Shown piece after piece: positions 1 to 8,110 of a DNA stretch of 64,000 nucleotides; positions within the stretch are counted from its first letter, which is position 1, and each line of letters begins with the position of its first letter. This DNA is from Arthrobotrys musiformis (taxonomy: Eukaryota; Ascomycota; Orbiliomycetes; Orbiliales; Orbiliaceae), in the NCBI GenBank assembly GCA_036971715.1, contig JAVHJL010000005.1, positions 2,914,001 through 2,978,000 on the forward strand, given 5' to 3'. The notes under the pieces are model-generated. The model saw nothing but the letters and a program-made list of their open reading frames with translations. It did no database searches and was not told the origin of the DNA. The position numbers and the translations under genes were made by a program.

Positions 1-2338
1 TTATTTTATTTAAAAACTCTTCCAAAAAGATCATACCTTTATTATTAAATAATAAAAAATAATAATCTAATTATTTATTAACTTTTTTGAATTTCCTTTT
101 TAATACCTCTCTCTCTTCATTATAGATTTTACATTCCATAATTAAATATTTTAGTATTTAAAGCTTATTTCTACATATATAATTTTTTTTTAAAATTCTA
201 AAATTTGGAATTTTATATAAATAATTATTAAAATACCCATACTTAGTCCTTAGTTAAGTTAAAGCAAAAACAAAATTATTATTAAATTTAATAAATATCT
301 TATTTCTTTTTAATTTTAGTTTATTAATATAATTTGGCTTATTTTTTTGTTTTTTATATTTTTCTTCCCATTCTAGTAAGTCCTTTTCTTTAATTTTTTT
401 TTTTAAATAAGCAAAGAACTTGAATAAGCTTTTCTTTTTTATTTTTACAACTTCCTTAACTAAGTAATTTATTTTTTCATTTCCAATAACTTTAGAATAA
501 CTTAAGACCTATTTTATAAATATATTAATATTTCTAAAATTTAATTTATTTACCATATCCCAAATTTCTGAAGTTATTTCCTAACCAAACCCTAAATTTA
601 AATTTTATAGCCTTTTTATTACAATCTAATTATCTGTAAAAAAATAAATATTCTTTACCTCTTTATTTTTATTAATTACTTTAAAGAATTTTTCAAACCC
701 TTTTCTTAAAGCAATTAATTCTACATCATATACCTCCATATTTTTTCCCAAACTAAAATAAATTTCAAAAATAAATTTATTATTTATTTTTTTATAAATT
801 CTAGTTTTTAAAGATTTTTCTTTTTTATTTTTATTATTCTTTTTTTTATTTTTATTTTCTATTTCTAACATAAAACCATCTATATAAATAAATAAGTTTT
901 TTTTAGAATTTAGTTTAATTTTTTTTTTATTTTTATAGTTTTCTGCTTCTAAATCCTTAAATACATTATTTATGAAAAAATTAATTTTATTTTCAATCCA
1001 AGGTAAATTGAATTTTATATTTAATTCCTTAATTTTTATACATAGGTTTATTAAGAAATTAATTCTTAATAGTATTCTGTTTAGCATATTCTTTTTTATT
1101 TCCTTCTTTTTTATTTTTATTTTATTTTAAATAAGGTCCCAGTTTTGTTTCCTCTTTTCCAAAATTAAATTCTGGTAGAAATAACTCTAAAGATCTCTTT
1201 TTTATTGGATGATTTTTATTAAGAAAAAAAGATCTTAGAACATACTTTTTTTTATATTTTATTTAATCTTATTTCTGGTGGTAAAATAAAGGTCTTAATT
1301 TCTAATATATTTATTAAAATTATTTTAAAGCTTCTTATTATTTTTCTCAATATCTTATTTTAAATTAATTTAAATTTTTTCAAAATATTTTATTATTTTT
1401 GGTTTTTCTATTATATTTTAGATTCATAATCAGAAATAGAACAAATATAGCTTTTATATAATTATATTATTGCTTTAGTTTTAAATCCTTTTTCTAAATT
1501 AGCAAGTGCTTTAATAAAATTTAAAATTTTATTTACTACACTTATTTTTATTTTAATATAATATTTAAAATTTAATCTTATATTAAAATATATATTTAAC
1601 TATTTTATATTGTTGGTAAATTTTATTATTGTATTATTTGGTAGTTTAATATTTAATTCCCTAAATTTATTTTTTTTTCTTAAATTTATTTTAAAATGAA
1701 TTAGTTTTGATTTTATGTTATTAAAAGTTATTACATTATCTATAGTCTAATTAAAGGCTATTTTTGCAGTTTTTTTTAATTTATATATATTTATTTCTAT
1801 TTTTTTATTAATTGTAATTAATGCCAAATCATCTATATAAGATGGTTTAATAATAAAAAGTATTTTTTGTTCTAATAAATTAAATAGTGGTATTAAATAT
1901 AATAAAAAAGAATTGGGGATATTGGGGAATTTTGTAATATTCCAATTTTAATTAATTTTAATTTTTCTATTTGTTTATTAAAGACCAGTTTAATTAATCT
2001 TTTGGACATAAAATTATTAATCTATAAAATTAATTATTTAAAAAATTTTATATTTTTTAAAGTATTAATTAACTTTTTTTAAAAATATTATCAAAAACTT
2101 TTTTAACATCTAAAAATAAAATAAAAGTTTTTAATTTTTCTAAATTAGCCATTTCTATATCATAAACTAATGATAAAGTTATATTAATTGTAGATCTTTG
2201 TTTTCTACCTCCAATTTATTCTAGATTTAGAATTTTATTAGTTTCTGATAAGAAAACTATTCTTTTTACTATTATTTTCTCTAATATTTTCTCTAAACAA
2301 TTTAGGAAACTAATAATTTTATAAACTTTTAGAATATT
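1..2338 (-). mobile_element. Mutated, truncated copy of the Tad1-type LINE
   Basis: This stretch aligns almost base for base with the 3' half of the intact LINE (about 2727-5079) in the same orientation. Nearly every difference is C-to-T or G-to-A relative to the intact copy, which has turned the reading frame into AT-rich sequence with many stops. The homology ends near 2338, inside the reverse transcriptase region, next to an (ATT)n run, so this copy lacks its 5' half. Its 3' end lies beyond the left edge of the window. The mutation pattern is what repeat-induced point mutation or deamination of methylated cytosine would leave. It is clearly non-functional. Confidence 0.93.
626..1087 (-). 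pseudogene. Surviving open stretch of LINE ORF2 (linker and RNase H start)
   Basis: These 153 codons match the intact LINE protein from its TLDRILSRINFLIN segment through the start of the RNase H domain (FFTDN). Substitutions are those expected from C-to-T change: for example YTDGS has become YIDGF and NPYTKIEE has become NLCIKIKE. The RNase H aspartates in the DG and TDN motifs survive, but no intact domain remains. It is a relic inside the mutated element and not a gene. Confidence 0.85.
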
Positions 2339-2359
2339 ATTATTATTATTATTATTATT
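2336..2359. repeat. (ATT)8 microsatellite at a LINE junction
   Basis: Eight perfect ATT units sit exactly where homology between the mutated and intact LINE copies stops. The next 100 bases (2360-2460) have normal composition with several CpG sites, unlike the mutated DNA to the left. Read on the minus strand the run is (AAT)n, so it could be the 3' tail of the intact element or a remnant of an insertion junction. I cannot tell which. Confidence 0.7.
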
Positions 2360-2460
2360 TATCATACACGCATGCAACCTTTCGGTTATGGCGGAATGAA
2401 GGAAAAGAAATTAAAATACATGATTTTCGCTCCTCATTAAAAATGAAAACTACATAAAAT

Positions 2461-2652
2461 CATTTTTTATTTTTGTTTTTTGTTTTTATTTTTATTTTTG
2501 TTTTTTGTTTTTTGAGGTTCCTTCTAACCCTTTTTGTCTCTTTCTTCTTTTTTCCCATTAAAAGAACAATGTCGTATATCTGTTGTTCTTACCCATCCAC
2601 TTTGATGTAATATTAAAATGATATATCTCATTTCCGGAACCTTTTCATTTTT
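2461..2652 (-). other. LINE 3' UTR with A-rich tail and a small hairpin
   Basis: Downstream of the ORF2 stop the transcript would contain a perfect 8-bp inverted repeat, AAGAACAA (2562-2569) and TTGTTCTT (2583-2590), around a 13-nt loop. The end is an A-rich tail built from irregular A5-6 runs broken by C or T. Some LINE families use a 3' hairpin for recognition by their own reverse transcriptase. Whether this one does is inference. Confidence 0.55.
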
Positions 2653-5600
2653 TCAAACTTCCAGATTTCCCCATCCTGTGAAATAATCATTTTTAGGATT
2701 TTTATTGCATTTTCTTTTTGCAATATTTGTTTTATTTAGGAACTCTTCCAAAAAGATCATACCTTCATTATTAAATAATAAAAAGTAATAATCTAATTGT
2801 TTATTAGCTTTTTTGAGTTTCCTTTTTAATACCTCTCTCTCTTCATTATAGATTTTGCATTCCATAATTAAGTGTTTTGGTGTTTGAGGCTTATTTCTGC
2901 ATGTACAGTTTTTATTTAAAATTCCAGAATTTGGAATTTTATATAAATAACTGTTAAAGTACCCATGCCCAGTCCTCAGTTGAGTTAAAGAAGAAACAAA
3001 ATTATTACTAAACTTAGTAAATATCTTATTTCTTTTTAACTTTGGCCTATTAATATAATTTGGCCTGTTTTTTTGTTTTTTGTATTTTTCTTCCCATTCT
3101 AGTAAGTCCTTTTCTTTAATTTTTCTTTTTAAATAGGCGAAGGACTTGAATAGGCTTTTCTTTTTTATTTTTGCAGCTTCCTTGGCTAAGTAATCTGCCT
3201 TTTCATTTCCAACAACTTCAGAGTGACCTGGGACCCATTCTATAAATATGTTAATATTTCTAGAATTTAATTCATTTGCCATATCCCAAATTTCTGAAGT
3301 TGTCTCCTGACCAGGCCCTAAATTTAGGTTTTGTAACCTTTTTATTGCAGCCTGGTTGTCGGTGAAGAAATAAATATTCTTCACCTCTTTATTTTTATTA
3401 ATTACTTCAAAGGATTTTTCGAACCCTTTCCTTAAAGCAATTAATTCTGCATCATATACCTCCATACTTTTTCCCAAACTAAAATAAATTTCGAAAATAG
3501 ATTTATTATCTATTTCTCCATAAATTCCAGCCCCCAAGGATTTTTCTTTTTTATTTTTATTATTCTTTTTTTTATTATTTTTATTTTCTATTTCCAGCAT
3601 AGAACCGTCTGTATAAATAAGTAAGTTTTCCCTAGAATTTAGTTCAACTTCTTTTTTATTTTTGTGGTTTTCTGCTTCTAAGTCCTTGGGTACGTTATTT
3701 ATGAGGAAATTAATTTTATTTTCAATCCAAGGTGGATTGAATTTTATATTTAATTCCTCAATTTTTGTATATGGGTTTATCAAGAAATTAATTCTTGATA
3801 GTATTCTGTCCAGTGTGGAGGCATATTCTTTTTTGTCCCCTTCTTTTTTATTTTCATTCCATTTTAAATAAGGTCCCAGTCCTGTTTCCTCTCTTCCAAA
3901 ATTAAATTCTGGTGGGAATGACTCTGGAGATCTCTTTTTTATTGGATGATTTTTATTAAGAAAAAGGGATCTTAGGGCATACCTTCTTTGTATCCCATTT
4001 AGTCTTATTTCTGGTGGTAAAATAGAGGCCTCAACTTCCAATATATTTATTGGAGTTGTTTTGAAGCCTCCTGTTATTTTTCTCAACATCTTATTTTGAA
4101 TTAATTTAAATTCTTTCAAAACATTTTGTTGTTTTTGGTTTTTCCACCATATTTCAGACCCATAGTCGGAAATAGAACAAACGCAGCTTTTATACAATTG
4201 TATTATCGCTTTAGTTTTAAGTCCTTTTTCTGAATTAGCAAGTGCCTTGATAAAATTTAAAATTTTATTTGCTGCACTTGTTTTTATTTTAATGTGGTGT
4301 TTAAAATTCAATTTCATATCGAAATATATACCTAACCACCTTATATTGTTGGTAGGTTTTATTATTGTACCATTTGGTAGCTCAATATTTAATTCCCCAA
4401 ATTCATTTTTCTTTTTTAAATTTGTTTTAAAATGAATTAGCTCTGATTTTATGTCATCAAAAGCTACTGCATTATCTGCAGCCCAATTAAAGGCTATTTT
4501 TGCAGTTTCTTCTAATTCATATATATTTGTTTCTATTTTTTTATTAGTTGCAATTAACGCCAAATCATCTATATAAGATGGTTTAATGATAGAAGGCGTT
4601 TTTTGTTCTAATAAATTAAATAGTGGTGTTAAATATAATAGAAAAAGAATTGGGGATATTGGGGAACCTTGTGGTATTCCAGTTTCAACTGGTTTTAATT
4701 TTTCTACTTGTCCATCGAAGGCCAGTTTAATTAATCTTTTGGACATAAAATTATTAATCCACGAAATTAATCGTTTGGGGAACTTCATGTCTTCTAAGGT
4801 ATTAATTAATCTTTCCTTTGAAACATTATCAAAAGCCCCTTTAACGTCTAGGAATAAAACAGAGGTTTTTAACTTTTCTGAATTAGCCATTTCTATATCA
4901 TGAACTAATGACAAAGCTGCATCAATTGCAGATCTTTGTTTTCTGCCTCCAATTTGTTCTGGATTTAGAATTTTATTAGTTTCTGATAAGAAGGCTATTC
5001 TTCTTGCTATTATTTTCTCTGATATTTTTCCTAAACAATTTAGGAGACTAATAATTCTGTAAGCTTTTGGAATATTATAATCCGGTTTATTTGGTTTAGG
5101 TAAAATTGCCCCAATTGCTTCTCTGAAGCATATTGGATGGTACCCATAATTTAATAATTGTTTGAATAAATCATTAAATCTTCCCGGTATAATTTCGTAA
5201 GCCCTTTTTAGACATAGAAAATTAATTCCATCTGGTCCTGGTGCTTTTTTGGAATTGGATGAGAAGATAGCTTCTTTGATTTCACTATCTCTTATCTTTT
5301 TCCATTCCATTAACTTTTTGTTAATTGTTATTTCCACTGGTAACAGTGGATTTGTTGTTTTTGTATAATTTGGTGGTTTTGGAAATAACGCCTTTCTTAA
5401 TATTTTTGCCTTATCTTCAAAATTAAGGGCATTCCTGTCCTCATAAATTAGATTTGGCATTTTTTGGATTTTTCTAGGTTTAGAAAAATTAAGCGCTAGG
5501 AATATTTCTTTGTCTTTTGCATTTTCTAGAAAATTAGTCCAGGATTTCTCCTTAGAGGATCTAATTTCTCTAAAATGTTTATTCCTTTTGATTTTAAATA

Positions 5601-6690
5601 GTTCCCAATTTTGTTGGGTCCTATTTAATTTCCATGTCCTTTTTTGTTGCAACATCTCTTTTCTTGTTTTTTCAATTTCCTCATTCCACCAAATTTTTGA
5701 TTTTGGTGTTATTTTTAAAATTGGTGTAGATCTTTCTACTGCCAAAATTATATTTTTTTGAAAAAGAGATGTTGCAACTTCCAAATTATTTTCTAGATCT
5801 TCTCTTTTCTCATAAAATGAAAAAAGGCGATCTTTCCATAAATTATTTTTATCTAGATTTTTATCTAGACTTAATAATTCTTTTTCGAAGTTTTCCCAAT
5901 TAGTTTTATTCCAATTAAATTTGTTAGTTGACAAAGGGTTGTCTACTAAGTCATTTTCTTTTGGTTTTATTTTAATTGAGATTACCTCATGATCTGATCC
6001 TGTATCAATTTTTTCATCTATTTTCCAATCCATAATTAATTCTTTTAAATTAATGGTTGCAAAAGATAGGTCAATGATTGAGGATTCAGATTTATTATTT
6101 TTCCTGACATTATAATAAGTTGGTATGCCATTTTTATTTATTAATTGTAGATTTTTATCTTCGATCAACTCTATTATTTTTCCTGCTCTTAAATTAAATT
6201 TAATTTCAGGGTTCCATAAAGAGTGATGAGCATTAAAATCTCCGATTAATAATGTTTTTTTGGTGCAGTAATCTTTGATCTTATTAAAGAGTCGATTTAC
6301 TGTATATTCACCATTTTCCGTATTTTGTTGTTTTTCGTTGTAGATATTAATAAATCTGATTTCCCCAAATTTGTTTGATTTAAAATCAATTATCTGGCAG
6401 TCCTCATCTTTAATTAAATCTTCCCGGTTTGTGATCTCGTAGGGTAAATTCTTTTTTATAAAAGTAATTACCCTATTTCGGTTTTTGTTGGTTTCGTTGG
6501 TTTTTGGGTTTGAAAAAATTGGTTTAAACCCTGAGTGTGTAATTGTAGTATTTTCCTTTGAGAACCACGGTTCTTGTAGGAAAATTAAATCCGTGTTGTC
6601 GTAAATTAATGCAGAGTTTAAGATTGACTGCATTATATTTGTAGATCTTCTACAATTGTGTTGTATTATTTTTAAAATATCCCTATTCAT
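2653..6690 (-). CDS. LINE ORF2: endonuclease, reverse transcriptase, RNase H
   Basis: This 1345-aa polyprotein would nick target DNA and copy the element RNA (target-primed reverse transcription). In order it shows an N-terminal APE-type endonuclease with QHNCRRS, FLQEPW, GDFNAHHSLW and SDHEVIS. The reverse transcriptase follows, with KAPGPDGIN, FLDVKGAFDNV, GIPQGSPISP and the catalytic YIDD. RNase H comes next with YTDGS, AELIALRKG, FFTDN and VPGHSEVVGNEKAD. Last is a C-terminal cysteine-histidine motif (CTCRNKPQTPKHLIMEC). No stop or frameshift interrupts it. The start ATG overlaps the end of ORF1 by 8 nt, suggesting termination-reinitiation. Codon use is very AT-rich compared with the host genes to the right, as expected for a transposon. 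Activity itself is not shown by sequence. Confidence 0.95.
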   Translation of the reverse strand: MNRDILKIIQHNCRRSTNIMQSILNSALIYDNTDLIFLQEPWFSKENTTITHSGFKPIFSNPKTNETNKNRNRVITFIKKNLPYEITNREDLIKDEDCQIIDFKSNKFGEIRFINIYNEKQQNTENGEYTVNRLFNKIKDYCTKKTLLIGDFNAHHSLWNPEIKFNLRAGKIIELIEDKNLQLINKNGIPTYYNVRKNNKSESSIIDLSFATINLKELIMDWKIDEKIDTGSDHEVISIKIKPKENDLVDNPLSTNKFNWNKTNWENFEKELLSLDKNLDKNNLWKDRLFSFYEKREDLENNLEVATSLFQKNIILAVERSTPILKITPKSKIWWNEEIEKTRKEMLQQKRTWKLNRTQQNWELFKIKRNKHFREIRSSKEKSWTNFLENAKDKEIFLALNFSKPRKIQKMPNLIYEDRNALNFEDKAKILRKALFPKPPNYTKTTNPLLPVEITINKKLMEWKKIRDSEIKEAIFSSNSKKAPGPDGINFLCLKRAYEIIPGRFNDLFKQLLNYGYHPICFREAIGAILPKPNKPDYNIPKAYRIISLLNCLGKISEKIIARRIAFLSETNKILNPEQIGGRKQRSAIDAALSLVHDIEMANSEKLKTSVLFLDVKGAFDNVSKERLINTLEDMKFPKRLISWINNFMSKRLIKLAFDGQVEKLKPVETGIPQGSPISPILFLLYLTPLFNLLEQKTPSIIKPSYIDDLALIATNKKIETNIYELEETAKIAFNWAADNAVAFDDIKSELIHFKTNLKKKNEFGELNIELPNGTIIKPTNNIRWLGIYFDMKLNFKHHIKIKTSAANKILNFIKALANSEKGLKTKAIIQLYKSCVCSISDYGSEIWWKNQKQQNVLKEFKLIQNKMLRKITGGFKTTPINILEVEASILPPEIRLNGIQRRYALRSLFLNKNHPIKKRSPESFPPEFNFGREETGLGPYLKWNENKKEGDKKEYASTLDRILSRINFLINPYTKIEELNIKFNPPWIENKINFLINNVPKDLEAENHKNKKEVELNSRENLLIYTDGSMLEIENKNNKKKNNKNKKEKSLGAGIYGEIDNKSIFEIYFSLGKSMEVYDAELIALRKGFEKSFEVINKNKEVKNIYFFTDNQAAIKRLQNLNLGPGQETTSEIWDMANELNSRNINIFIEWVPGHSEVVGNEKADYLAKEAAKIKKKSLFKSFAYLKRKIKEKDLLEWEEKYKKQKNRPNYINRPKLKRNKIFTKFSNNFVSSLTQLRTGHGYFNSYLYKIPNSGILNKNCTCRNKPQTPKHLIMECKIYNEEREVLKRKLKKANKQLDYYFLLFNNEGMIFLEEFLNKTNIAKRKCNKNPKNDYFTGWGNLEV

Positions 6691-7843
6691 TTAAGGTGAT
6701 ATTTTGTTTTTTGTTTTTAGGGCATAAGGAATTTTTTGCCCCATGTTCTCCTCCACAATTAATGCATTTGTATTTTATATGGTCACAGGACTTTTTATTT
6801 TCCTGGCATATATTACACAAATGATTAATTGTTTTGTGTTTTCCAGCACAAATTTCGCAGGCTGATTCATTTCTGCAATTTAATGCATAGTGGCCAGTTT
6901 TTTGACAATTTGTACATCTATTGTTTCCAGAGAATTTAATATATCTTTCTGTTTTGAGTTTTTCACCTCCTAGAAAAATATATCCTCTGTTTTGTGTTTC
7001 TATTGCCTCCATTTTTGTTTTTGTGGCAATTACTATAGAAGAGAATTTCTTCCCTTCTAATTTTTCCTCCTTAATCAACCATCTCGGATTGTTAACCAAT
7101 TTGATTGTGTTGTCTGTTTCCACCTCTTTTTTGAGATCTTCCATTTTTTGATCTCTAGAAATCCCGTGTACAACTAAGAACCCCCAGCTCTCTATTTTGG
7201 AAGGTCTTTGTATGTGTTCATCTATTTTGATGAGTTCTTGATAGATTTCTTCTTTGTATTCCAGAATATCTTCTTTTTTGGTGTTCTCATGGGTAATCAA
7301 AATTAGATTCCCTTTTGGATTTAGAGAAATCCCAGAAATAATTAATTCTGGGTTATTGGGCTTCTCTTTGAGAATTTTATTTATTTTTTCTCTGAAGATA
7401 TTTGGTTTTTGGATGGGAGGTTCCGTGGTACTTCTGGGAATAATTAACCTTCGTTGGTTAATTGATATTTTTGAATTTTGTGGATTTTGTGGATTTTGTA
7501 GATTTTGCGTTTTATGCGTTTTTTGGTGTTTTTGGGTTATTTCCTGTTTTTTTGGTGTTTTTGATGTTTTCTGGGCGATTTGGGCGTATGTCTTTTTTGT
7601 GTTGTTTCTCTCCAACTCTCTTATTTCCTGCTTTAGGTCTTCTACCTCCTGTACTCTTTCTTTTAGAAGGTCATTCAACCTTTTAATTTCCAGAAACAGA
7701 TCTTCTCTATTTATTTCTTCCCTTGAATCAATTGTATCTACCGATACCTGTCTTCTCTGTCTTTTTTTGTGGTGAACAGGTTTAAAACCCTGTGTCGCTA
7801 ATACTAGTTCATCCAAAGATGAACTAGTTGGTATGTTCTCCAT
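6683..7843 (-). CDS. LINE ORF1: gag-like RNA-binding protein
   Basis: This 386-aa protein is the nucleic-acid-binding partner of ORF2. Residues about 60-100 form a charged heptad-like coiled coil (FLEIKRLNDLLKERVQEVED). Residues about 100-130 are rich in Gln, Lys and Thr. The C-terminal third carries zinc knuckles: a classical CX2CX4HX4C (CTNCQKTGHYALNC) followed by related CX2CX3HX6C-like units (CEICAGKHKTINHLC, CINCGGEHGAKNSLC). This arrangement is typical of Tad1 and related fungal LINEs. The ATG at 7843 is the first in frame after the leader. The stop codon lies inside the ATGAATAG overlap with ORF2. Confidence 0.92.
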   Translation of the reverse strand: MENIPTSSSLDELVLATQGFKPVHHKKRQRRQVSVDTIDSREEINREDLFLEIKRLNDLLKERVQEVEDLKQEIRELERNNTKKTYAQIAQKTSKTPKKQEITQKHQKTHKTQNLQNPQNPQNSKISINQRRLIIPRSTTEPPIQKPNIFREKINKILKEKPNNPELIISGISLNPKGNLILITHENTKKEDILEYKEEIYQELIKIDEHIQRPSKIESWGFLVVHGISRDQKMEDLKKEVETDNTIKLVNNPRWLIKEEKLEGKKFSSIVIATKTKMEAIETQNRGYIFLGGEKLKTERYIKFSGNNRCTNCQKTGHYALNCRNESACEICAGKHKTINHLCNICQENKKSCDHIKYKCINCGGEHGAKNSLCPKNKKQNITLNE

Positions 7844-8110
7844 TTTTAAAACTAACCTTTAAAAGGTTTAGTTTAAATTAAGCGAGAACCCCCTTTTTTT
7901 TTTTTTTTGTGTGGTAGACGATCGCAAATATCTTTATATTTTTATGTCGTGATTATTTTCTATCGGTCTTTGTATGCTTTTTTACTTTGTAGTATTTTTG
8001 ATCAATTTTTTCCGCTCTTTCGATTGGTGTACTTTTATTTGGTTTTGGATACTCCGTTCAAAAGTTATGGGGGGGTCGGTATTTTCGAAGTTCGTTTTTT
8101 TTTTTTTAGA
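7844..8110 (-). promoter_or_regulatory. LINE 5' leader, probable internal promoter region
   Basis: The 260-odd bases before ORF1 contain CpG-bearing, non-mutated sequence with a T16-class homopolymer near 7892 and another T-run near 8097-8108, beyond which mutated AT-rich DNA begins. LINE elements usually carry their promoter inside this leader. That role is family knowledge and I see no specific motif. Confidence 0.45.

Larger units (their letters stand above)
2461..8110 (-). mobile_element. Apparently intact Tad1-type LINE retrotransposon
   Basis: The element reads on the minus strand: a 5' leader (about 7844-8110), ORF1 (6683-7843), ORF2 (2653-6690), a 3' UTR and an A-rich tail of CAAAAAA/TAAAAA type units (about 2461-2514). 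The order of gag-like protein with zinc knuckles, then endonuclease, reverse transcriptase and RNase H, is that of the Tad1 group of fungal LINEs. Both frames are open with all catalytic motifs present. Outer boundaries are approximate, taken from the A-rich tail on the left and the loss of CpG-containing sequence on the right. I could not identify a target-site duplication. The left end may extend to the (ATT)n run at 2336. Confidence 0.87.
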
